Origin: Smallanthus sonchifolius | Taxonomy: Eukaryota; Streptophyta; Magnoliopsida; Asterales; Asteraceae | Direction of reading: 5' to 3' | DNA: 64,000 nucleotides | NCBI GenBank assembly: GCA_023525975.1 | Contig: CM042022.1 | Span: forward strand, 2,795,001 to 2,859,000 | Shown here: positions 21,861 to 33,439 of the stretch, one piece after another | Layout: every line of letters starts with the position of its first letter | Numbering within the stretch: position 1 is the first letter of the stretch | Notes under the pieces: model-generated | Databases searched by the model: none | Told to the model about the DNA's origin: nothing | What the model saw: only the letters and a program-made list of their open reading frames with translations | Translations under genes and position numbers: made by a program

Positions 21861-23216
21861 TGCAAGGCTTCTATCAGTGCTTGTATAACACAACTCCAAC
21901 AAATTCTTGTATAACACAAGACTCCTATCCTCGTTCTATCACTATCACTATAAGTAACTTTCCCAATACACTATCAACATTCATTCATACTTTACACATA
22001 AGCAAACAATTCAATTAGCACATATTATCACATAAGCACATAACATGGCATCTGTCACTACCATTCGGTATTATTATACTGCTTTCATTATAAGTTTATT
22101 CTTTACCTTTCTATCATTACTGTTATAAAACATTTGTTATTAAGTACTGTCACAGTCTTTCTTTATCTTTCATTTTAACAAATGTTTTCTTTCAAAGTAT
22201 GCACATCAGCCCAAAAACTTATAGAAAAGGCAATAGAAACTCACCAGGTACGCTATTACTATCCAAACGTGAGACTATCAAGCTAGGCAAAGTGCTATAT
22301 GATTTGTACAAATGTAACACATGAAATCTATCAACTTTTAACTAGTGTCGCCCGACACTAGGGTCGTCTTGCATTAGTGTCACTGGTGACAACATCGCCA
22401 TAACTTGCATTATGGACTTAGTGTCGTCTATCATTAGTGTTTCCACTTAGTGTCCCCCCTTAGTGTCTCCACTAGCTAGTGTTTCCACTAGCTAGTGTCT
22501 CCACTAGTTAGTGTCTCCACTTGAATAAACCAAGACTCCTGTCAGTGCTTGCAAGGCTTCTATCAGTGCTTGTATAACACAACTCCAACAAATTCTTGTA
22601 TAACACAAGACTCCTATCCTCGTTCTATCACTATCACTATAAGTAACTTTCCCAATACACTATCAACATTCATTCATACTTTACACATAAGCAAACAATT
22701 CAATTAGCACATATTATCACATAAGCACATAACATGGCATCTATCACTACCATTCGGTATTATTATACTGCTTTCATTATAAGTTTATTCTTTACCTTTC
22801 TATCATTACTGTTATAAAACATTTGTTATTAAGTACTGTCACAGTCTTTCTTTATCTTTCATTTTAACAAATGTTTTCTTTCAAAGTATGCACATCAGCC
22901 CAAAAACTTATAGAAAAGGCAATAGAAACTCACCAGGTACGCTATTACTATCCAAACGTGAGACTATCAAGCTAGGCAAAGTGCTATATGATTTGTACAA
23001 ATGTAACACATGAAATCTATCAACTTTTAACTAGTGTCGCCCGACACTAGGGTCGTCTTGCATTAGTGTCACTGGTGACAACATCGCCATAACTTGCATT
23101 ATGGACTTAGTGTCGTCTATCATTAGTGTTTCCACTTAGTGTCCCCCCTTAGTGTCTCCACTAGCTAGTGTTTCCACTAGCTAGTGTCTCCACTAGTTAG
23201 TGTCTCCACTTGAATA
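21838..23216. repeat. 689-bp tandem duplication in the G4 LTR
   Basis: 21838-22526 is repeated at 22527-23215. The two copies look nearly identical; one difference I could see is GGCATCTGTCACT (about 22048) against GGCATCTATCACT (about 22737). Each copy ends in a short array of CTAGTGTCTCCA-type repeats. Confidence 0.9.
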
Positions 23217-23699
23217 TTCTTCATTAATTAACTGTTTTTGATTCAAAACCGTAACTTTTACATCCAAGATATTTATCTAGCTTCCATAAAGCTAGATCTA
23301 TGCTTTTTACTCCATTTCATATGTAAAAATCCGACCTTTGTTGAAGAAACTCTAGTTTATTCCATAAAACCTATTTAAACCTAAAACAGAGATTTCAAAG
23401 TCAATTCTTACCAGATTTTGTGTGTTTCTACTCCCCTTTCTTTCTAGGATTGATCCAAGGAAAGTATGGAGCAATATGGAAGGTTGAATAATGATTCTTG
23501 AAGTTTTCTCTCTATAGAAATGGATGAGAATGATGAATTGAGGAAGAGTTAGAAGGTGGCAGCTAGGTTAAGCCCCTCCCTCCTCCATACCGTCTTTCGT
23601 CCCTTATCATGTTTAGTCCTTGTTTGTTCTTATTCTTTTCTTGAACCACGTTTAAAGTGTTGGGTTTTCGGTATGTTACAAGTCTACCCTCCTTAAAAA

Positions 23700-24867
23700 A
23701 GGTTTCATCCTTGAAACCTTATATAAGTCAAATAGTTGTGGATACGACTCCTTCATCTCCTCTTCGGTTTCCTATGTAGCCTCTGACCCTCTTCTAAGTC
23801 TCTACTATACATTTACTAACCGGATTACTTTGTTTCTCAACTATTTCTCCTTTCTATGTAATATGGTTACGGGCACTTCGCTGTAGTTTAAAATGTTAGG
23901 TACTTCAATGTCCATAAGTGGCACGTGCGTCGTTTGGTCAGCAAAACACTTTCGCAAGTGTAACATGAGAAAAGTGGGATGAATTCCACTTAGTTTATCG
24001 GGTAGTTCCAGCTTATATGTAACTTCTCTAACTCGTGCTCTGAAGGGTTCGACGAATCTTGGACTTAACTTTCCCCTCTTTCTAAATCGTATGATCCCTT
24101 TCCACAGAGACACCTTTAACTTTACTCGGTCTCCCACATTGAATTCAATGAGTCTTTGTCTCTTATCCGCGTAAGATTTCTGTCTGTCTCGAGCGGCCTT
24201 CATGTGAGATTTTATCTGATCAAATCTTTCTGAGGTCTCTTTAACCACTTCAAGGCTGTCATATTCTCTCTGACCTATCTCTCCCCAATAAACGGGGGGT
24301 CTACACCTCCTACCATACAACATCTCGTAGGGCGGCATGCCTATTGTCATGTGATAATTTTTGTTGTAGGAGAACTCTACTAGTGGTAAGTAGATGACCC
24401 AACTGCCACCGAAATCAATAACACAGGTACAAAACATGTCCTCCAGTGTTTGGATGGTCCTTTCGGACTGACCGTCCGTTTGCGGGTGGTACGCCGTGCT
24501 GATATTCAATCTTATGCCCATTGCTTTATGGATTTTTTTCAAGAACCTCGATGTGAATCGTGTGTCCCGGTCAGATAAAATCGACAATAGCACCCCATGC
24601 CATGCAACAATCACCTTGATGAACACTTCCGCTAACTTCTCTAACGAGAATATTTCACGGATGCGTAAGAAGTGTGCACTCTTTGTCAAATGGTCTACGA
24701 TTACCCAAATGGTATCATGACCTTTCTGTATGAGGTAGCTTGCTTATGAAGTCCATAGTAATATTCTCCCTTTTCAATCTGGTATATACAAAGGTTGGAT
24801 TTTACCATATGGTTTCTGGTGCTCGGCCTTCGCATGTGAATAAGTCAGGCACTTGCTTACATTGGTA
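23700..24867 (-). pseudogene. Gypsy G4 integrase and C-terminal tail, 5' truncated
   Basis: A 282-codon open frame (23841-24689, minus) starts at LTKSAHFLRI and carries the integrase core: LSDRDTRFTSRFL, STAYHPQTDGQSER, LVEFSYNKNYH, then the GDRVKLKVSLWKG and KRGKLSPRFVEPF barrel. The first catalytic Asp region and HHCC finger follow in other frames up to about 24867, where similarity stops abruptly at GGTAGGGATTC. Downstream, frames toward 23720 encode a chromodomain-like end (EEEMKESYPQLF). Everything 5' of the integrase is gone. The intact stretch suggests it is younger than G3, though non-functional. Confidence 0.85.
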
Positions 24868-26907
24868 GGGATTCAAGGTCTTTGGCAGACAAGTGGGAGG
24901 TATTATGGGGCTGAAATTGGTGGGGATTTGGTGATTGATCGAATTCGAAAAAGGAGTGTGTTACAATAGGTTTCTTGGTGATCGAGTAGTAACAGAAGTG
25001 TCTTCAGCCACGATTAGATTTCAGTCGTCTGTAAACTTCTTAGCCAAGAAGAAGAATAACAGGTGGCTTGTTTATTTCGGCATGTAACAAACCAACGTAC
25101 TTTGGTGCAGTAGAAACGAGATCAGCAGGGGCTGAAGAGGATCATTTAGCAACCAAGAAGACAGAAAAGCACGGGGCTCGTCGTGTTGGTAGTCAATAGC
25201 TACGGGTGTAGATCTTAGGGAAGGTTTTCATGTGTGGTGAAGATCCGGTCAAGGATTGATCAAAATGGGTTAGCACCGAAACAAGTTAGAAGCTTCTTCA
25301 ATCATGGTTTGATCAAGATCAACTCAAACTCTTGTTCTCCTAGTACAAGTACAGATTGCATAGAGCAAGTTCTTTTGACAGAAGGCAACCAACATACACA
25401 ATATAAATGAAAAACAAAGCATGTGGCTAGTTTTCGGTTAGTGAACGGGTTTTGTGATTAAGGTGTGATCGGTGTTGGAGTTGTGGTGTTCTGATCAAGG
25501 GAGATTGAAAACTGTTAACAATGGTTTTATAGAGCTAAGTGGGATAATGTGAACAAACAAAGATTAGGGGTGATTGTTGGACTTAATCTTGATTAGTTCA
25601 CATGTGAAGACATAAATCGGGTTGGATTTGACGTGCAGGGGCTGCTGTGGAACTAACTTAATGGGCCAGGGGCATACGAGTCATTTAGTTTGTTTAATTT
25701 GGGTTTAAGTTGAGTATAGTAATTATTGGTTAAATTAGTTAGAATTTTATTTGGGGTTTATTTATTGTTTAGGTTTATCTTAATGGGTCAAGATAAACGT
25801 AGTTAGTTTAAATTATCCATTTGTTAAGAGTTTGAAGTTAATTAGGATTGAGTCATGTGGGTTTATTTAAAGGGTCTTGGTTCATTGTAATTATTCAACG
25901 TTAATTTACGGTTTTATCCGATCTGTTGTTGGATCAACCATCTTCATTTTTTCTTGTGTTTCTGTTCAATCAACCCATTTGTGCCTTCGGGGTAAATTTT
26001 TTTATATAAATTGTGCTTTGAACATCAATATTTAGGAAAAATGAACTTTATTCATCATTTAAAATGTTTTGAATGATAATCAATTTCCTAATTTATCAAT
26101 TAAATGCATTATAACTTGAATTTTCGTTATGCTAGAAAAATTGGAGGGTTTTGTCGTGTCAAATTAAAATGAGTTTGGTTCAAAACGAGTTATTTTAAAA
26201 AGTATCAAAGGTTAAAGGAATTCTCACGAAAGTGGGCTTTTCTGAAAATGGTTCATTTGTTATATTTGTTTTTATGGCGGCTAGTGGCCATGACAGTAGC
26301 AATAGTGGCGCGTGGCAGCGATGACAGTAAAGGTGACGACAGCGGAAAGTGGTGGTGTGGTGGCGGCGACCATTAGGTGGTAGTGATAGTGGTTTTGTTG
26401 ATAATGACCAATAACTGATTGTTGTAGTAAGTTGTGGTGGCAATGGTGACGGTAGTTGTGTTGATGGCAACCGACAGATGGTGGTTGGGACGGCGATGAC
26501 CAGCAGGTGGTGGCGACAGACATTGACAGTGGGTGGTGCTCGTCCATTTGGACACATTATAAGTTAACAAGTTTGATAAATGTGACTTATTTTAACTTAT
26601 GTAGACTTAAATCAATCCATTTAACAAAACAAAAAAAAACCCAAATCAACACATTTTTTAAAGAATAGGTTATGATTACCCTATGTAATTTTCATTCAAA
26701 CATGTTCATTATCATTATTTGTAAAACGTAATTAAGGTTTAGAACAGCATTTCCATAAAAACTCATCTTACGTTAAGATTGACCATTTCAAATATAAATA
26801 TAAACATAAACACATTAATAAATAATAAAAATAGTGTTTCTAAACTATAAAATGTAAACGGTTATGCATTAAACCAAAATTCACACTTTGGGTTACAAAC
26901 CCACTTA
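24868..26907. other. Gene-free interval with low-complexity tract
   Basis: No gene recognised. 25560-26000 has LTR-like composition (GGGTCTTGGTTCATTGTAAT near 25871) but no boundaries could be fixed. 26275-26540 is a degenerate GTGGTGGCG-type trinucleotide tract; His/Thr/Pro-rich ORFs on the other strand come from this bias and are not genes. Confidence 0.4.
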
Positions 26908-28046
26908 GGGTAAGAGGGGCACCCTCGGGTAAGGGCCTCGGATACTCGGGTTGACACGGGTACACCGCCGCCGTCAATGCGGGTTCGTTCACGGGTAGAC
27001 TTTTGCAGTACATTTACCCGTGTTCAATTCTCCAATCTAGCCGTTGGCCCCATTATAGCCGTTGCCCCTATTTAAATAAAAAAACTTTTTTTCTTATATA
27101 TACAATACATTTATACCATATTTTTCACACCCAACATATTTCATTCAACTATATTTCTACTTAAAATCATGGATTCTAAAAAAGCAAAAGCCGGTACTTG
27201 AAAAAAATCAAAGGCCGGTTCTAGCCAAAACCCCTCAACACAACAACCTACTCAACCATCACACCATCCGCATCAACCGGCACCATACCCATATTATCCG
27301 TATGCTCAAATTTCCACTCAAATGCCCGTAATGCCTACTCAAATTGCACCTGGTCAATACACCTATCCATTATAAGATCAACTTACGTTTGAGACTTTTG
27401 CACCCCGCTACCAAAACCTACCATTCCGTAACCCAAACCGTAACGATGAAGATCGACCACTCCCGATCTTTAATAACGACAAAGATGAAGTAGAAGCCGA
27501 AGCGGTTGCTCAATACACAACCATGAAGGATCAACGGGAGTCTACACGGGATGTTATTTTGAAAGAACTATTGGATTCAAAAAAATCAAAAGATCAAGAT
27601 ATTAGGGTGATGGTGGAGGAACAACGGGGGGCAATTCGGGAGGATCGTATGGACCGTGATTTAAAGATGTTTACGGATCCTCACAATCATGTGACCGGAC
27701 CGATGTTGGAAATAGTTCTAAAACGAAAACGTGAAATAGCTAGTCGATACGGGTGGCCTTGTGATTTCTAGATTTATTTTTATGTACTTTTTAAATTTAG
27801 TGTTTTTTAATTTTTATTGTACTTTTTTATTAATGAATTTGTTTTTATTGTTATTATTATTATTATTTGTTTTTTATTTTTAATGTACTTAAAAAAAGAA
27901 TTTATTTAAATAAAATGAGGGTATTAGGGTTGTGCCCCCTTTACTTTAGAGTATTAGGGTAGCAAAATAGTAAAAGTGAGGTGGTACAACCTTATTGGTT
28001 GGTTTTGTAATGGTAGATTTTTTGTGAGGGTTGTGTCCCCTTCACC
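26908..28046 (+). mobile_element. Candidate PIF/Harbinger-like non-autonomous element
   Basis: Left end GGGTAAGAGGGGCACCCTCG and right end, read from the other strand, GGTGAAGGGGACACAACCCTC; these look like diverged terminal inverted repeats. TTA precedes the left end, but a matching TTA is not obvious on the right, so the class is tentative. The inside holds one broken ORF and no transposase. Confidence 0.45.
27169..27771 (+). pseudogene. Harbinger-type accessory ORF remnant (two stops)
   Basis: 201 codons in one frame from ATG 27169 to TAG 27769-27771, with in-frame stops TGA (codon 11) and TAA (near 27373). The N-terminus is Lys-rich (MDSKKAKAG), followed by a Pro/Gln/Tyr-rich stretch, an acidic segment and a charged helical C-terminus (VLKRKREIASRYGW). 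A low-complexity N-terminus plus a charged helical end resembles the Myb/NAM-associated proteins of plant Harbinger elements, but the DNA-binding domain itself is not visible. Assignment is tentative. Confidence 0.4.
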
Positions 28047-28261
28047 AAAATCAGAAATAGAATTATGATTAAGAACAAGTTAATCACATGTATCACTTTG
28101 ATTTTCTTAAGTATGCATAGGTTGGTCTCATGGTCTTCCTATGTCCCTGTCAACAATTTCTTCCAACTAAAGAACGTGTTGATTAGGTCAACAACTTAAG
28201 TTTCCAGAATTTAACTTATATTTTATGTCACAATTAGTCCCCAATTGCAATTAAACATTTT

Positions 28262-28620
28262 TTTTTCTCTTTTAAGTGATTCAACTTTCATCTAATATTC
28301 TAATTTTGTAATTACCAGGTTAATAGATTACCACTTGATGACTTGTCAGATAACCTTTTTCTAACCCCTAATGCTTATGTGGACTATACGAACAATGACT
28401 TGACATTTTAATTAAAAAGTCACGACGCTATTTACATATAAAAAAGCCATGACACTATTTACATATAAAAAAGCCACGTCATTATTCATATAATCCATAT
28501 AAGCATTAACAATTAAAAAAAATGTTACTTGAAACGTCAAAAAGTGGTAACTTGTTAACCTAGTAATTACGTAAGATTAGAATATAAAATGAAAGTTAAG
28601 TAACTTTAGACGGATAAAAA
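28262..28620. mobile_element. Fold-back MITE
   Basis: The left arm (about 28271-28336, AAGTGATTCAACTTTCATCT...) is matched by an inverted right arm (about 28541-28607, ...GAAAGTTAAGTAACTT). Arms are about 65 bp with several mismatches. The interior holds AT-rich repeats of AAAAAGTCACGAC / AAAAAGCCATGAC. No coding sequence. Confidence 0.65.
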
Positions 28621-28624
28621 ACGG

Positions 28625-29151
28625 TAAATACCATAAAAAAAAACAAATATACTTTATATTTTTTCTCACAAAAGTCTCTTTAACAATTTTTTACACATAA
28701 AATACCAATATGCTTTCTTTTTTTCTCGCAAAAGTCACTAAACATTTTTTTACACATAAAAACTAACATAGTTTCTGTTTTTTCTTACAAAAGTTCATCA
28801 ACAATTTTTTACACAACTATTACCCTAGCAAATGAATTAGCGGAAGCAAGACAAATGAAATCTACCGACAGAAGCAAGAGCAAAACAAGCAATTTGATTG
28901 CAAAACAATTTGATTGTTTATGTGTTTTCATATATTTTATATGTATTTTTACAAAATGGATTCAATTCGATTACAAATCATCTTTTTATAGAATGAATTT
29001 CATTCTCATAACAAAGTTTAATATTTAAAAAATTATTGAGTGACTTTTGTAAGAAAAAACAGAAAATGTGTTGGTTTTTATGTGTAAAAAATTGTTAGAG
29101 AGATTTTTGTAAAAGAAATATAAAGTACATTGGTCTTTTATGGTATTTTCC
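28625..29151. repeat. Second inverted-repeat element
   Basis: 28625-28740 (AATACCATAAAA... to ...AAAAGTCACT) reappears inverted at about 29031-29151 (AGTGACTTTTG... to ...TTATGGTATT). It abuts the previous fold-back and has no coding content. Several internal copies of CAATTTTTTACACATAAAA suggest further duplication. Confidence 0.65.
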
Positions 29152-29339
29152 CATTAAAAAATTTTAAATGACTTACTTGAATATACGAAAAACTTGATTT
29201 GTGTTGTGTGAAGTTTCATTTTTTATCGTTGAAAGAGGGTTATAAATCACAAAAAAGACCGAAACAATTAAAATCATAAGGGCCATATGATGCAATTTAT
29301 TATACTTCAAGGGCCAACAAAACAACATATTTACTTAAA

Positions 29340-29479
29340 TACTTACGGTTCTTCACATACAGAGGTTTCAGTTTGAAGCTCCAAAGCTTGTTGAACCAAA
29401 TCCAAGTAGAAGAGGGAGAGAGAAAGAGAATCACCAAGCTTGTTTTTTTCGTAAATTTCTAGGGTTTTCTGTCCAAAAA
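29340..29479 (+). promoter_or_regulatory. Promoter-proximal and 5' UTR region of the MBD gene
   Basis: The region just before ATG 29480 has a purine-rich AGAGGGAGAGAGAAAGAGAA stretch, common in plant 5' leaders, and CAAAAA before the ATG. No clear TATA box could be fixed. Confidence 0.35.
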
Positions 29480-31800
29480 ATGGCTAGCTCTGGTCCAAAC
29501 GATGAGATTGTTTCCATGGAGCTCCCTGCACCTTCTGGCTGGAAGAAAACGGTTATTTCTCCTTCTTCTCTCTACATTCCATCTTGAACTATATATTTGT
29601 CAGTTATTTGAATAGGGTTTCGTTGTGAACTTCAATTGGTTCAAAAATTACTGTTCTTGGTTGACTTTTGTTTGTTTTTTTATGGGTTTTCAAAATTAGG
29701 GTTTTTTTTTGTGGGTTTCTGTCAATTCGAAGAAATTTGGGGCTTACAAGTTATGATTTTTAATTTTTTATGATGCCTTGTATAGATTCATATGAATGCC
29801 TAAATTTTATGTATACATTGTTGTTCAATTTTGTGAATTGGGTTTAGGGTTTTTGATTAATTGGGGAAAACATGGGTTGCTTTTGGCAAATTTAATTTTT
29901 GGGGTTTTTCCTAAACTTATGTGAATTCTTTAGTCTCTTTCATTTTGTGAATTGAGTTTTGGGTACTCTATTTTTATATTCTTGAACAAAATTTGGTTTT
30001 TTGAGTATATTTGCAATGGGATGTGTTCTTGAACCAATAGTATGTTGAGAACGGGGAGAACTGCATTAAGTCTTACATTATTTATTATATAAATTGATAA
30101 GAATTCATGTAGATTTCAGTATGTTTAAGGTTTGATTTTAGAAAACATGGTATCTATAGTCGTTTGTCTAAATGCATATATGCACATACACTATATGCAT
30201 ATATGCACATTTTTATACTTAAAAAAAATTCAGGAGAGGGGAGATGAAATAAAATTAAGAGTTAGGGAAAGATAAACAAAACATTGTTTTTCAATTCTAC
30301 TTTTTTTTTCACTAAAGCAATGTGTACACGTCTTATGCGGTTCTTGCGATTCTCGCGGTTCTCAACATATGTTTGGTTCTGAAAAGAATGCGCCCCTGTT
30401 TCCAATTAGAGTACGAATTTAAGGGGTTTCAAATTCAATTATGTGGATTAGGTTTCGGGCTTACTTTCAGTTCTGTTAACCTGTGATTTGTTCTGATATA
30501 AACTTTGGTTTGTCTGAGCATATTTCGAGTTGAAGATTGGTAAAAATTTAGGTCTAAGTTATATAAACTTTTAGTTTATGAATTGGATTTTCCTGTTGGT
30601 GAAATTTTGGTTTAATAGTTAATTTTTGAAAATCCATTTAGGGTTCTTTTACTATAAATATTTATGTATGTTGTATCCTTTCAATGGTTCTTAGTATTAG
30701 ACAAGTACCTAAACGATTCTAACATGTATACAATTATGCCATTGACAACATCATCTTTTGCTTTTCGTGTAAGATTATGAATTCATTTTTTGATACGAAA
30801 TGGTACGGTTGAATTAATAGTTAATACATAATGTAAGGGTAGTGTACAAGTGTGTGACTGATTTTTGAAATAACCTAAAGTACCCTTATCATGGATTTAC
30901 TTATAGTTCTTGCTAAAGAAAGGAGGGACACCAAAGAAGAATGAGACCGTGTTCACGGCACCAACAGGGGAAGAGATTACCAACAAGAAGCAGCTAGAGC
31001 AGTACCTGAAATCACACCCTGGTGGGCCCAAGGTCTCGGAGTTTGATTGGGGAAGTGGTGAGTCTCCAAGGAGGTCAACAAGGATCAGTGAAAAGTCAAA
31101 GTCAACTCCACCACCAGCTGAACCTGAGCCGGTCAAGAAACGGTCAAGAAAGTCGACGTCTTCAAAGAAAGAAAAGAAAGAGAAAGAGGATGTTGAAATG
31201 CAGGAGGCTGAGAAAGATGATGAGAATGCTAAAGAAGAGGGTGATGAAAAGTGTGAAATACCAGAAATACCCCTGCCAGAGGAAGGAGCTAAGCCTGAAA
31301 AGGAGATTGAAGGAGAAGAAACTGGTGTAATTCCAGAACAGCCCTTGTCAGAGGAAGTAGTCAAACCAGTCAATGAGGTCAAAGATGAGTCAAACAAAGA
31401 GGTTGAAGAAGAAATGTGTGAAATCCCAAAAGTACCCTCAGAGGAAGTAGTTAAGTCAGTTACTGTGGGGAATGAAGAAGGTGAGCCTATAAAAGAGGTG
31501 AATGAACAAAAGTCTGAAATACCAAAAGTGCCCTCGCCAGAGGAAGCAGCTAACCCTGGAACCGAAGAAGTCGACAAACATGAGGTAAAACACGATGAGG
31601 CCGCAAAAGGCGTTAATGAAGAAGTGCTTGAAAACCCGATAAAACCTCCACCAGAGGAAGTAATTACCAAGCCTGCAATTGAAGACGCTGTCCCCATAAC
31701 AAAAGCAGAAGCAGCAGGAGAGACTGCAGTGGAGAACGGTTGTCCGGTAGCAGAAGTCAGCGAGGTCAAGCCTTCGTGGGAGGACATAAAGATAGAGTAA
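29480..31800 (+). CDS. Methyl-CpG-binding domain protein, MBD10/MBD11-like
   Basis: Two exons: 29480-29551 and 30907-31800, with a 1355-bp intron (GT at 29552, TTATAG before 30907) that joins in frame, giving 321 residues. Residues about 15-85 form an MBD: LPAPSGWKKT, then LLKKGGTPKKNETVF, GEEITNKKQLEQYLKSHPG, and SEFDWGSGESPRRSTRISEK. This is the plant MBD10/MBD11 layout, in which the domain sits at the N-terminus and the rest is a long acidic Glu/Lys/Pro-rich tail, here with repeated EIPKVPSPEE-like phrases. Such proteins are nuclear and chromatin-associated; many plant members do not bind methyl-CpG strongly. A basic KKRSRKSTSSKKEKK stretch (about 100-115) is a likely nuclear localisation signal. 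The tail is disordered by composition. No lesions were seen; it is the clearest working gene in the window. The exact class within the MBD family needs a tree. Confidence 0.9.
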
Positions 31801-32244
31801 GTAGCGGTGGAGGTGCCGCTATGATGATCTTATTTACTGATGAAATCTTATTGCTGATGGAACATTTCTGTAATCTGTTATCTGTAATCTTTCATAGAAT
31901 TAGGAATCTTGAAAACTTAACTCTAGCAACATTAAAGGGACATATTTGACATTTGCTGTCATAATCTGTCATGAAACCCGACCCGACCCGACCCCTTGAA
32001 TGCCTTGTTGTGGCGCCTTTGTTGTGAATTCTAGGTTAGAGAGGTCATGTTCATGCTTTAACCACTGCACTTTGTTGGTTTCTTCATCAATCTTCTATTT
32101 AGTATTACATTTATTCCTCCATTTCTTGGAAGTCTAACAAAGAATGTAGTACATGTTATTATTTGGTATATAATCGTGATTCCCCAGACCTATATTACTG
32201 GGTTTGTTTATTTGTTTGGTATATAACCGTGATCAGATTGTGAG
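31801..32244 (+). other. 3' region of the MBD gene and spacer
   Basis: No gene. From about 32088 to 32244 the sequence (CATTTATTCCTCCATTTCTT...) repeats at 34311-34466; it is the 3' flank of the phytocyanin copies, duplicated along with them. Confidence 0.5.
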
Positions 32245-33319
32245 TTACGTTTGTTTAACATCGAAGGTTACTTTCTGGCCACTTTTACAATGAAGTGTGC
32301 AAACGTAATAGTGAGCACCGACTGTCAGGGTGATCTTGGCAGGGCTCTGTTTAATGATGTTCTTGGCTACGGTGATGTCGCATTTGGTGTACACCTCCTT
32401 TGTCACTTCTCCGATTTCCATCAAAGTTAAAAATGAGATTATCGCCTTTGATGAATATCTTTCCTTTTACCCATTCCAAAGAACCTTAAATTGCAAGGTC
32501 GGTGCCCAATCAAAGGACACCAACAAATTTTCCAACTTAACCCCTTAGTTTTACAACATTTGCAACACAACCCCTCAATTTTCTAAGGTTTTAGATTTAC
32601 CCCTTGACAAAGTTCTCAACTCTACCTCTCAGATTTCTAAAGTTTCAAGTTTACTTCTGTAATATATTTTTAATATACGCTAACTTATTATTTTTTACTG
32701 ATTTGATTTTTCTACAATAACTTTCGTTTGTTAATTTTTTCTTTAAAAAAGACTAATTTGCATATGTGTTTAACTTTTTTTCTTGCAATTTATCTATTTT
32801 TCGATTTTCATGACCGAGTCGTGGCAACTTAATATTTTCTTTTATGTACTTAGTCATGTTATTGTTGTCGCCGCAATGTGCGTAACGAGGTTCGCAAACC
32901 AGTCGCATCGCGTGGACTTTAAATATGTACTTAAACACGTTAGTATCATCGTACGGTTCCGCCGCAACGCGCGGGTCATATTTTCTAGTTCTTTATAAAT
33001 GGTATCTCCGTAAATGGCTGGAGGCTGAATCCACCCGATGTCATCACCAACTACATGGTCAAAAGGTTTGGCGTACACCTCCTTTGTCACTTCTGCGACG
33101 TTATGATTCCAAACAAAGTTAAAAATGAGATTATCGCCATTGACGAATCTCTTTCCTTTTACCCATTTTTTTATAAAGGGTATATCCCCAAATGTCTGGA
33201 GGATGAATCCACCCGTGATCATTGGCGACTACATGGTCAACAGCCACCGTGGTTAGAAACCGCATATATGCCACCATGATGGTCGTCACCACCACAAGAT
33301 TCAATTTCAAGAATGCCAT
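32245..33319 (-). pseudogene. Phytocyanin copy A, chimeric and broken
   Basis: The 5' part from ATG 33319 encodes a signal peptide (MAFLKLNLVVVTTIMVAYMR...) and VDHVVANDHGW. The frame is lost at a seven-base T run (33165-33171) and resumes in another frame as WVKGKRFVNGDNLIFNF...NHNVAEVTKEVY. At about 33065 it jumps back to another copy of the N-terminal block (DHVVGDDIGWIQPP), so two copies are fused. About 360 bp of unrelated AT-rich DNA (32485-32850) follows. The C-terminal part (32245-32480, ending HYYVCTLHCKSGQKVTFDVKQT) also lacks eight bases over the NHNV codons. Phytocyanins are small secreted or membrane-anchored blue-copper-fold proteins; this copy cannot make one. Confidence 0.8.
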
Positions 33320-33439
33320 ATTTGATCCCCTAAATTCTTGGATGAAGGGTTGCCTGTTTAATATCTAGGGTTGTATTTGTATATATGAGGCTAAACAAAG
33401 ATTACACCAAAAGAAAGGAAAATTACAGAGGTTTTCCTA

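Larger units (their letters stand above)
21085..23680 (-). mobile_element. Gypsy G4: 3' LTR, left end not preserved
   Basis: The right boundary is GTATGTTACA at 23680, directly followed by AGTCTACCCTCCTTAAAAAA; on the minus strand this reads as a polypurine tract (AAGGAGGGTAGACT) before TGTAAC. The ATTACAGCGAAAGTC phrase at 21109-21123 matches the equivalent part of the G1 LTR (GGCGAAAGTC, about 42843-42852). The expected TGTCACA-type outer end is missing. The LTR holds a 29-bp minisatellite and a 689-bp tandem duplication. Confidence 0.7.

Noticed and set aside
21505..22018. Overlapping plus-strand frames with repeated Leu/Ser/Met phrases
   Set aside because: They result from a 29-bp tandem repeat that happens to lack stops; the frames rotate with each unit.
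26195..26570. Three minus-strand His/Thr/Pro-rich ORFs
   Set aside because: They come from a degenerate GTGGTGGCG tract; all three overlap in different frames and none has a domain.
30897..31787. 296-codon Ser/Thr-rich frame on the minus strand
   Set aside because: It is the exact antisense shadow of the acidic Glu/Lys-rich tail of the MBD gene; the plus strand has the domain, splice sites and family match.
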